Source of the DNA: a bacterium
Lineage (GTDB): Bacteria; Pseudomonadota; Gammaproteobacteria; Burkholderiales; Burkholderiaceae_C
NCBI GenBank assembly: GCA_030824555.1
Contig: JAVBXK010000030.1
Span: 1-64,000 of the forward strand
Length of the DNA stretch: 64,000 bases
Reading direction: 5' to 3'
Position numbers and translations under genes: made by a program. Below, piece after piece: positions 38,694 through 47,565 of the stretch. The notes under the pieces were generated by a model. That model searched no databases. It saw nothing but the letters and a program-made list of their open reading frames with translations, and was not told the origin of the DNA. Each line of letters starts with the position of its first letter. Position 1 is the first letter of the stretch.

Positions 38694-39902
38694 TCACGCC
38701 GGGGCGTGTGCAGCCAGTCTATCTGCCTGCGCGGCACCTGTGTGTGTGCCTGTGGTGGTGCGTGCTGCATTACCTACTGCGTTATGTGCTGCGTTATGTG
38801 CGGTGTGGGCCACACCCGTTGTGGCGGGCTTGACCAGGCTGAACAGGTCCCTGGGGTTGGCCAGCGCCGGAATCAGTGCCAGTGGGTGGCCCAGGTCCAG
38901 CTGGGCGGCCTGCTCGGCCAGGTAGCGCAGCGCGCTGTAGTCTTCCAGCGCAAACCCCACCGAGTCGAACACGGTGATGTCGCCTGTCTGCTGGCGGCCC
39001 GGTGCCTGGCCGACCAGCACGCGCCACAGTTCGGTCACCGGGAAGTCGGCAGGCATTTGCTGCAGGTCACCTTCCACGCGGGTTTGGGGTTCGTACTCCA
39101 CAAACACGCGGGCGGCGGTCAGCACATCGGCGTGCAATTCGGTTTTGCCGGGGCAGTCGCCGCCCACGGCGTTGATGTGCATGCCGGGGCGCAGCAGGTC
39201 GGCGGTCAGGATGGTGGCGTTGGTTTTGTCTGCCGTGACGGTGGTGACGATGTCCACGCCACCCTCGATGCCCATCACGGCCTCAGCCGTGCTGGCACAC
39301 ACGGTGACGTGCAGGCCCGAGTCCGCCAGGTTGCGTGCCAGTTTGTGCGTGGCGGTGGCATCCACGTCGAACAGGCGCACGTGTGTGATGCCCACCATGT
39401 GCTGGAACGCCAGTGCCTGGAACTCGCTTTGCGCGCCGTTGCCAATCAGGGCCATGGTGCGGCTGTCGGGGCGGGCCAGGGTGCGTGCGGCCATGGCCGA
39501 GGTGGCGGCGGTGCGCAACGCGGTGGTCAGCGTCAGCTCGCTGACCAGCAACGGTGCGCCGGTGGCCACATCGGCCAGCACGCCAAACGCCATCACGGTG
39601 GGCAGGCCATGCTGGGCGTTGTAGGGGTGCCCGTTCACGTATTTGAAGGCGTACTGGTGGGCATCGGCCACGGGCATCAGCTCGATCACGCCCACCGCCG
39701 AGTGCGCGGCCACACGGGCGGTTTTGTCAAAGTCGGGCCAGCGGGCAAAGTCGGCCTCAATGGCCTGGGCCAGCTCTGCCAGGCAAACGGGCAAGCCCTT
39801 GTGCGCGACCAGCGCGGCCACGTCGGCAGGGCTCAGGAAGCGGGTGGGCAGGGTGGCGAACGTGTGGGCGGGTGTGCCCTTTTGAGTGCGTGTGTGTGTC
39901 AT
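38694..39902 (-). CDS. Ornithine cyclodeaminase
   Basis: A 402-residue member of the ornithine cyclodeaminase/mu-crystallin family, which converts ornithine to proline and ammonia with NAD as internal redox cofactor. The substrate region AFKYVNGHPYNAQHGLPTVMAFG, the Rossmann motif ALIGNGAQSEFQALAF and the GGVDIVTTVTADKTNATIL and INAVGGDCPGKTELH segments are clear and match the ornithine-specific subgroup. ATG 39902 has a GGAG site; the frame also runs to 39920. A low-complexity Ala/Thr/His tail of about 40 residues is unusual. It is divergent from the Lrp gene, probably its regulator, and its stop overlaps a possible arginase start. Confidence 0.92.
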   Translation of the reverse strand: MTHTRTQKGTPAHTFATLPTRFLSPADVAALVAHKGLPVCLAELAQAIEADFARWPDFDKTARVAAHSAVGVIELMPVADAHQYAFKYVNGHPYNAQHGLPTVMAFGVLADVATGAPLLVSELTLTTALRTAATSAMAARTLARPDSRTMALIGNGAQSEFQALAFQHMVGITHVRLFDVDATATHKLARNLADSGLHVTVCASTAEAVMGIEGGVDIVTTVTADKTNATILTADLLRPGMHINAVGGDCPGKTELHADVLTAARVFVEYEPQTRVEGDLQQMPADFPVTELWRVLVGQAPGRQQTGDITVFDSVGFALEDYSALRYLAEQAAQLDLGHPLALIPALANPRDLFSLVKPATTGVAHTAHNAAHNAVGNAARTTTGTHTGAAQADRLAAHAPA

Positions 39903-40010
39903 GGCGTGTCTCCGGAACAAGGGGGCAGGGGTGAGGCATCACCCATGGCAGCCAGTGTCGGCAACGCGCATGCCAAAGCAAATGAGCAACAACCTATCGA
40001 AATTTCAATT

Positions 40011-40052
40011 AATTTGACAAAATGACAGTTTTAGTTGCCGATATGACAAATT
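40011..40052. promoter_or_regulatory. Candidate Lrp/AsnC operator region
   Basis: In the 162-base divergent gap there are three TGACA direct repeats (40015, 40023, 40044) inside outer AATTTG/CAAATT arms, and a TTGACA (40014-40019) usable as a -35 box toward the Lrp gene. The placement suits an autoregulated divergent operator, but no consensus search was possible. Confidence 0.4.
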
Positions 40053-40064
40053 GGTGCCGCAAAC

Positions 40065-40490
40065 ATGGATGACACAGACCAGAAACTGATTGCGCTGCTG
40101 CGCCAGAACGCCCGTGAAACCGTGGCCACGCTGGCCGCGCGTCTGAAGGTGTCGCGCGGCACCGTCACCAACCGGCTCACGCGGCTGGAAGACCAGGGGC
40201 TGATCGTGGGCTACACCGTGCGCCTGCGCCCCGACGTGCAAACCAACGACATCCGCGCCTGGATGAGCATTGCCGTGGAAGGCAACACCACACGCGCGGT
40301 CATTGCCACCTTGCTGGGCGAGCCCGGCGTGGCCACCCTGCACGACACCAATGGTCGCTGGGATTTGCTGGCCGAGCTGCGCGCCGCCAACTTGGCCGAT
40401 CTGTCCAAAGTGCTGGAGCGCATCCGGCTGGTCAAGGGCATCCGCAACACCGAAACCAGCATTCACCTGGAAACGTATCGCACGGCTTGA
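40065..40490 (+). CDS. Lrp/AsnC family transcriptional regulator
   Basis: A 141-residue feast/famine regulator. Residues 1-55 are the winged helix-turn-helix (DDTDQKLIALLRQNARETVA, RLKVSRGTVTNRLTRLE), and residues 60-141 are the RAM effector domain with GEPGVATLHDTNGRWDLLAEL. It is divergent from the ornithine cyclodeaminase gene, so it most likely controls the arginine cluster in response to an amino acid. The ectoine catabolic cluster also carries an AsnC-type regulator. Confidence 0.93.
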   Translation: MDDTDQKLIALLRQNARETVATLAARLKVSRGTVTNRLTRLEDQGLIVGYTVRLRPDVQTNDIRAWMSIAVEGNTTRAVIATLLGEPGVATLHDTNGRWDLLAELRAANLADLSKVLERIRLVKGIRNTETSIHLETYRTA

Positions 40491-40606
40491 TGTGTCCGCT
40501 CTGGTGGCACATCGGCATGCGTCGATTGATTGTGGTGTGCGTGTTTTTGATGTGCATAAACAATGCGCATTAAAATTACCCATACATCATGTTGAGGAAC
40601 TCCGCC

Positions 40607-40861
40607 ATGCTGTCTCATCCGGTCAAAACGGCCCGAACAGGCCCCAAACGCCCCATCAACCTCAGCCTGAACGCCGAGGTGCTGGATGCAGCCAAAGCCT
40701 TGGGACTCAATGTGTCGCAAGCCTGTGAGCGCCATTTGACCGAGTTGGTGCGTGCCGAGCAAATGAAGCGCTGGCAGGTGGAGCATGCCGATTTCGTGGC
40801 TGCCTACAACGCCAGCGTGCGCGATGCCGAGTTGCCCTTGGATGCCTGGAGAACCTTCTGA
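40607..40861 (+). CDS. ccdA: CcdA family antitoxin
   Basis: An 84-residue antitoxin. An N-terminal ribbon-helix-helix (RPINLSLNAEVLDAAKALGLN) binds DNA, and the C-terminal part (RWQVEHADFVAAYNASVRDA ending AWRTF) is the usual CcdB-neutralising tail. ATG 40607 is chosen for its GAGG site; ATG 40589 is in frame upstream. The TGA stop overlaps the ccdB ATG, as expected for translational coupling. Confidence 0.92.
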   Translation: MLSHPVKTARTGPKRPINLSLNAEVLDAAKALGLNVSQACERHLTELVRAEQMKRWQVEHADFVAAYNASVRDAELPLDAWRTF

Positions 40862-41178
40862 TGGCACGTTTCGACTTGTACGCCAACACCGGCCCACATG
40901 CGCAGCACACCCCTTACCTGCTGGACGTGCAAAGCGATTGGCTGCAAGGGTTGGACACCCGCATGGTGATTCCCTTGCGCAGGACCACGTATTTTCCGGC
41001 TGTCAAGCTGCCCGAGCAGTTGTGCCCAGTGGTCACCGTGGCGGGCGAGACCTGTTTGCTTGAAACGCCCAAGATGGCCGCTGTGCCCCTGCGCATGTTG
41101 AAAGCCCCAGTGGCATCGCTGGCTACCGAGCAAAGCCGCGTCGTTGCCGCGCTGGACTTCCTCTTTCAAGGCTACTGA
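40861..41178 (+). CDS. ccdB: CcdB family gyrase-inhibitor toxin (variant C-terminus)
   Basis: A 105-residue CcdB homologue. The N-terminal ARFDLYANTG, the PYLLDVQSDWL and the RMVIPLRRT and LCPVVTVAGETCLLETPKMA strands follow the CcdB fold. In the F-plasmid toxin the final Trp-Gly-Ile is required for gyrase poisoning. Here the end reads FLFQGY, so Gly is kept but Trp and Ile are replaced. The protein may be attenuated or use a different contact; that is inference. It overlaps ccdA by one base. Confidence 0.9.
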   Translation: MARFDLYANTGPHAQHTPYLLDVQSDWLQGLDTRMVIPLRRTTYFPAVKLPEQLCPVVTVAGETCLLETPKMAAVPLRMLKAPVASLATEQSRVVAALDFLFQGY

Positions 41179-41218
41179 GCGCCAACGTGGTGGTTTTGCG
41201 GTGTCTCCGCGCTGACCG

Positions 41219-42181
41219 CTATGCCGCCTCGCCCATGGCCGCCCGCGTGGTGGCGGCCTGCTCCAGCAGCCAGTTGGCAAAGGCCAGCACCTCTGGGCGC
41301 TGGTTGGCGCGAGGGCCGCGCACCAGCCAATAGGCCAGCGGCGAGTCCAGCCGGGCTTCGGGCAGCGGCTCCACCAGCGCGCCGCTGGCCAGGCTGTCGG
41401 CCACCAGCGGGGTGCGCGCCAGCGCCACGCCCTGGCCCGTGAGGGCCGCCTGCAGTATCTGGTGCGCGTAGTTGAAGTACAGCCACCGTTTGGGTGCCAG
41501 CTTGGTGCCCGGGGTTTGGAAGGTGTCCAGCCAGCGCTGCCAGGTCAGCCATTGCAGGTGGCTGTTGCGGTAGGCATCGCCCGCTTCAATCAGCGTGCAG
41601 TGGGCCAGGTCGGTTGCCGCGTGGATGGGCTGGGTTGTCAGCAGCCAGGGGCTGACCACTGGCGTCAGCTGTTCGCCAAACAGGTACTCGGCCCCGGCCA
41701 CAACTGTCTGTGGTGTGGTGTAGCGCAGCGCCAGATCGACATCGGCAGTGGCCAGGTCCACGGCGTTGTCGGTGGCATCGATGCGGATGTCGATGTCGGG
41801 GTGCGCCTGTTGAAACGCTTCCAGCCGGGGAATCAGCCACATCGATGCAAACGATGCCCAGGTGGTGATGGTCACGCTTTGGCGGCCCAGGCTCTGGCGA
41901 ATTTGCCGCACCGCGTTGTCCACCCCCTCCAGCGCGGGCTGGGTGGCACGCAGCAGCAATGCCCCAGCCGCTGACAGCTCCACCGAGCGCGTGTGCCGCA
42001 AAAACAGCGCCGTGCCCACCTCTTGCTCCAGCGCCTGAATCTGGCGGCTGATGGCGCTTTGCGTCAGCGACAGCTCTTGCCCCGCCGCGCGAAAGTTTTT
42101 CAGGCGGGCCACCACCAGAAATGCCCGCAAATGACCAGCGGACACGGGGCGGGTGCGGGTGGGGTTGGCTAGGGTGCTCAT
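41219..42181 (-). CDS. LysR family transcriptional regulator
   Basis: A 320-residue LysR-type regulator of the GcvA-like subgroup. The winged helix-turn-helix spans about residues 15-75 (FRAAGQELSLTQSAISRQI, LFLRHTRSVELSAAG), then a linker helix and the periplasmic-binding-like effector domain (VTITTWASFASMWLIPRL, DIDIRIDATDNAVDLA). It is divergent from the DUF2917 gene, with a T-N11-A dyad between them, so that gene is the likely target. The inducer is unknown. It is convergent with ccdB. Confidence 0.92.
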   Translation of the reverse strand: MSTLANPTRTRPVSAGHLRAFLVVARLKNFRAAGQELSLTQSAISRQIQALEQEVGTALFLRHTRSVELSAAGALLLRATQPALEGVDNAVRQIRQSLGRQSVTITTWASFASMWLIPRLEAFQQAHPDIDIRIDATDNAVDLATADVDLALRYTTPQTVVAGAEYLFGEQLTPVVSPWLLTTQPIHAATDLAHCTLIEAGDAYRNSHLQWLTWQRWLDTFQTPGTKLAPKRWLYFNYAHQILQAALTGQGVALARTPLVADSLASGALVEPLPEARLDSPLAYWLVRGPRANQRPEVLAFANWLLEQAATTRAAMGEAA

Positions 42182-42199
42182 GGGTTTGTGGTGTGTTCA

Positions 42200-42222
42200 A
42201 TTGATGCGATTATGGAATCAAT
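42200..42222. promoter_or_regulatory. LysR-box dyad (T-N11-A)
   Basis: ATTGAT-N11-ATCAAT is a perfect 6-bp dyad with the classical T-N11-A geometry, placed 19 bases upstream of the LysR start and 96 bases before the divergent DUF2917 gene. This is the expected autoregulatory site of such a pair. Confidence 0.65.
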
Positions 42223-42317
42223 ATTGGGCGAACTTTTCATTGGATTTATTGGTTTTCAACCCGCATCATTGATGCACCAAACGCAGCTTTTGTATCTGGT
42301 TTGGAGTGGAGAACACC

Positions 42318-42845
42318 ATGAGCACACCTTTGCATCAGTCAGCCCTCAACGCCCCCGCCCCCAGCCTACTGGCCGGTTTGTGGTGCCTGGCACCCCGCCG
42401 CACCGTCAGCCTGCAGCCCAAGGCCCACAGCGTGTTGCGCATTGCCCAGGGCCGTGTGTGGGTGACCATGGGTGCCCGCCAAGGCCTTGCTGGGCAGGCC
42501 GACTCGGGCGACCTGGTGTTGCACGCGGGTGACGAACTGGCCGTGCCTGCCGGGGTGCATCTGGTCATGGAGTGCTGGCCAGCGCAGCCTGGCCAAACAG
42601 CCGAAAAGGTGCGGTTTGATTTTTCAGAGCCCGCCGCCGTGCTGGCCGCAACCACCCCGCGCTTTCAGCGCGAAGTGGCCCACCCAGCCCGTGAGCTGGG
42701 GCATGAGTTGCGGGCATCGGTGGGGGCGCTCGGGCGCGCCGCCTGGGCCCTTGCCCGTGTGCTGCGCGGCTTGGCCGGGTACGGCGAATACCTGGTGGCA
42801 GGCAGGGGCCGGGTGCTGTCGTCACTGGAAGCCGGGCAACCTTGA
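42318..42845 (+). CDS. DUF2917 domain protein
   Basis: A 175-residue protein. The DUF2917 core lies in residues about 15-95 (PRRTVSLQPKAHSVLRIAQG, RVWVTMGARQG, GDLVLHAGDELAVPAGVHLV), a short beta-rich, cupin-like segment. The Ala/Arg-rich C-terminal 60 residues have no recognisable motif. ATG 42318 lies behind GTGGAG; GTG 42306 is in frame upstream. It is probably controlled by the divergent LysR gene. Function is unknown. Confidence 0.75.
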   Translation: MSTPLHQSALNAPAPSLLAGLWCLAPRRTVSLQPKAHSVLRIAQGRVWVTMGARQGLAGQADSGDLVLHAGDELAVPAGVHLVMECWPAQPGQTAEKVRFDFSEPAAVLAATTPRFQREVAHPARELGHELRASVGALGRAAWALARVLRGLAGYGEYLVAGRGRVLSSLEAGQP

Positions 42846-43020
42846 CGGGTTGATCACGCCGCAGCGGTGTCCACGTCGTGCACCGCGGTGCCAGGTTGAG
42901 GTGGCCGTCGCCCAGGTTCACCCCCTGGCTGCCTTCAAAGTCGCCTTCAACCCGCACTTGTGCGCCTTGTCTGGTGTGCCTTACGATTCATGGCAATCTT
43001 TGCCATCAATGGAGGACATC

Positions 43021-43290
43021 ATGTCGATCAATATCTCTCTGCCAGTCGAGATGGAGGCACGGGTTCGTGAGCATGTGGCATCGGGGTTGTATGGCTCGGC
43101 CAGCGAGGTGGTCCGTGAGGCGTTGCGTTTGTTCGAGACATACCAGTCGGTCCGGGCGTCCACATTGATGGCTTTGAAGGCTGACCTGCAAGACGGCATG
43201 GCAGACCTCAAGGCCGGGCGTGTCGCACCGATGGACATGGCGGCGATCAAAGCCGATGGACGTGCCGGGCGAAGCAAGCGTGCGCCATGA
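43021..43290 (+). CDS. ParD/CC2985-type antitoxin
   Basis: An 89-residue ribbon-helix-helix antitoxin. SINISLPVEMEARVREHVAS forms the DNA-binding strand-helix, followed by GLYGSASEVVREALRLFE, which is the ParD signature, and an acidic/basic helical tail that would wrap the toxin. ATG 43021 has a GGAGG site. The last four bases overlap the toxin start. The 175 bases upstream of this gene contain no other gene I can support. Confidence 0.9.
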   Translation: MSINISLPVEMEARVREHVASGLYGSASEVVREALRLFETYQSVRASTLMALKADLQDGMADLKAGRVAPMDMAAIKADGRAGRSKRAP

Positions 43291-43589
43291 GCCTGGTTCG
43301 CCTGACACAAAGCGCCCGTACCGATTTGTTGCAAGCGTGGACCTACATCGCCGAAGAGAACATGGATGCGGCTGATGGTGTGCTTGACACCATCGAGCAT
43401 GAGGCTGGGTTGCTGGCCACGCAGCCCTTGATGGGGCGCGCACGGGAAGAGCTGATGGTGGGCATGCGAAGCTGGCCGACCTCCACACCGTACATTTTGT
43501 TTTACCAGGCGGACCTTGATGGCATCACCATCATCCGTGTGCTGCACCATGCGCGGGACATCCAGTCCACCGATTTTTGGGCGCATTGA
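43287..43589 (+). CDS. ParE/RelE superfamily toxin
   Basis: A 100-residue ParE-like toxin. SLVRLTQSARTDLLQAWTYIAEEN is the typical N-terminal helical hairpin, followed by the beta-sheet segment with GRAREELMVGMRSWPTSTPY and ILFYQADLDGITIIRVLHHA, then a short tail. Linked to a ParD-type antitoxin, it is more likely a gyrase inhibitor than a ribosome-dependent nuclease, but the target cannot be read directly. Confidence 0.9.
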   Translation: MSLVRLTQSARTDLLQAWTYIAEENMDAADGVLDTIEHEAGLLATQPLMGRAREELMVGMRSWPTSTPYILFYQADLDGITIIRVLHHARDIQSTDFWAH

Positions 43590-43656
43590 ATCGTTATTTC
43601 TGACTCCGCAGCACTGCACGGATGTGGGCGCTTGCCTCAGGATGTGCGGGTTTGGC

Positions 43657-43683
43657 GCTGCGCCACCTTTTCGGTGGCGCAGC
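43657..43683. terminator. 11-bp inverted repeat after the ParE gene
   Basis: GCTGCGCCACC-TTTTC-GGTGGCGCAGC is a perfect GC-rich hairpin 67 bases beyond the toxin stop, lacking a T-run. A second hairpin, TCCCCC-AAAT-GGGGGA, lies at 43753-43768. Either could stop transcription of the converging parDE and katG units. Confidence 0.45.
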
Positions 43684-43800
43684 TCAGCATCATGCCCCGG
43701 CACAGAGGGGGCTCAACCCGTTTGTTGCGCAGCTGTGGCGGGCCAGCAAAACTCCCCCAAATGGGGGATGTTCAGCGGGTTTGGCGTGAGGTAAGCCCCA

Positions 43801-43847
43801 GCATGTGCATGTGCATGTGCATGTGCATGTGCATGTGCATGTGCATG
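43801..43847. repeat. Hexanucleotide tandem repeat (GCATGT)n
   Basis: Seven exact GCATGT units plus GCATG run to 14 bases before the katG stop (43862). The unit alternates purine and pyrimidine, so it is prone to slippage and could adopt Z-form DNA. It lies in the 272-base gap between the ParE toxin and katG. Confidence 0.95.
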
Positions 43848-43861
43848 GGGCTTTCTGGGCA

Positions 43862-46201
<2,340 letters not shown>

Positions 46202-46320
46202 TCATGTTTTCCAATCGTGGTGATAGGCAGATTTGCGCAGCCTGTCTGTGCGGTCTGCGCTGGATGGGTGGTGCGCTGCCGGTCTGTGCGACCTGGCTGT
46301 GCACCCCGTAAAATCGGCCG

Positions 46321-46412
46321 CTTCACCGGGGGTGTCGGCGCACATGGGGTGTGCTGGCTGAGAAAGTCCCCAAACACCTGATCTGGGTCATGCCAGCGTA
46401 GGGAGCGTGAGG
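46321..46412 (+). promoter_or_regulatory. TPP riboswitch (THI element)
   Basis: The thiamine pyrophosphate aptamer core is clear: GGGGTG near the 5' side, CTGAGA at about 46358-46363, then ACACCTGATCTGG and the CCAGCGTAGGGA consensus at about 46393-46404. Outer bases CTTCAC and GTGAGG can close stem P1, and GCACA/TGTGC forms the variable P3 helix. It lies 73 bases upstream of thiB. Binding of TPP should shut off thiBPQ, most likely by hiding the AGGAG site at 46475-46479, because no terminator hairpin with a T-run is visible. Confidence 0.93.
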
Positions 46413-46484
46413 GTTGGCCTGCCAGTGGCCGTCCCACGGCTTCTGTGCGCCGGGCATGTCCGGTCGCCTGGCACAGGAGCCCAC

Positions 46485-47546
46485 ATGTCCACCTCGCCTT
46501 CCCCCCGTTTTTCACTCTGCTTGACACGCCGTGGGTCTGTTGCCCTGCTGGGGGTCTCGCTGTGGGGTGCCACGGCGCTGGCCTGGGCGGCACCCGCCAC
46601 GTTGCGCGTGCTCACCCACGCGTCGTTTGACCTGCCCAAGCCCCTGCTGGCCGAATTTGAAAAAACCGCTGGCGTGAAACTGAGCATCGTCAAGGCGGGT
46701 GACGCGGGCGAAATGCTGAACAAACTCATCCTCACCCGTGCCAACCCCATTACCGACGTGGTGTACGGCATCGACAACGCGCTGGTGGGCAAAGCCATGG
46801 CTGCCGACGTGCTGGCCCCTTACACAGGCCCAGCCGCAGCCGCGTCTTCCGCTGCCAGCCTGCCCGCTGCGTTGGTGCCGGTGGACTATGGCTACGTCAC
46901 GCTCAATGCCGACAAAGCCTGGTTTGCCAAAAAGGGCCTGGCCTTGCCCGCCACACTGCAAGACTTGGCGCTGCCTGCCTACAAAAACCTGCTGGTGGTG
47001 CAACACCCTGCCACGTCCAGCCCCGGTTTGTCGTTTCTGGCATCCACTGTGGCCGCACTGGGGGAAGAGGCTGCGTTCGACTGGTGGGCCCAGATGCGCC
47101 GCAACGGTGTGAAAGTGGCCAAAGGCTGGACCGAGGCCTACTACACCGACTTCAGCAAAAACGGCGGCAAGCGCCCTCTGGTGGTCAGTTACGCCAGCAG
47201 CCCTGCGGCCGAGGTGTTCTACAGCAAAACCAAGCTGACCGAGGCACCCACCGTCAGCCTGAACCTGAAGGGCGGCGTGTTCCAGCAGGTGGAGGGCGTG
47301 GCACTGGTCAAAGGCGGTGCGCAGGCTGAAGCCGCAGGCAAGTTCATCGAGTTTTTGCGCAGCGCACCTGTGCAGCAAGCCTTGCAAACCACCCTGTGGA
47401 TGCTGCCCGCCACGCCAGGTACCCCCAAGGCTGAGGCGATGCAGCACGCCCCCGAACCCACCGCTTTCGACAACCCCACGCCTGAGCAAATGGCCCAGCA
47501 CAGCAGTGGCTGGGTGGCGCGTTGGACCAAGGTCGTGCTGAAGTGA
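46485..47546 (+). CDS. thiB: Thiamine ABC transporter periplasmic binding protein
   Basis: A 353-residue type 2 binding protein. The signal peptide runs through about residue 34 (GVSLWGATALAWA|APATL). The mature protein has TLRVLTHASFDLPKPLLAEFE and ITDVVYGIDNALVGKA, both characteristic of ThiB, and VVQHPATSSPGLSFL. ATG 46485 is six bases past AGGAG. It lies under a TPP riboswitch and is followed by the permease and ATPase genes, so the assignment rests on sequence and regulation together. The stop is 19 bases before thiP. Confidence 0.95.
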   Translation: MSTSPSPRFSLCLTRRGSVALLGVSLWGATALAWAAPATLRVLTHASFDLPKPLLAEFEKTAGVKLSIVKAGDAGEMLNKLILTRANPITDVVYGIDNALVGKAMAADVLAPYTGPAAAASSAASLPAALVPVDYGYVTLNADKAWFAKKGLALPATLQDLALPAYKNLLVVQHPATSSPGLSFLASTVAALGEEAAFDWWAQMRRNGVKVAKGWTEAYYTDFSKNGGKRPLVVSYASSPAAEVFYSKTKLTEAPTVSLNLKGGVFQQVEGVALVKGGAQAEAAGKFIEFLRSAPVQQALQTTLWMLPATPGTPKAEAMQHAPEPTAFDNPTPEQMAQHSSGWVARWTKVVLK

Positions 47547-47565
47547 TGCGGCAGCCCAAACCCTT

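Noticed and set aside
36811-38925. 704-codon plus-strand frame over the binding protein, arginase and cyclodeaminase genes
   Set aside because: Antisense of three recognisable genes; no ribosome-binding site and no motif.
43801-43847. Possible CRISPR array
   Set aside because: Units are 6 bases and contiguous without spacers, so it is a simple tandem repeat.
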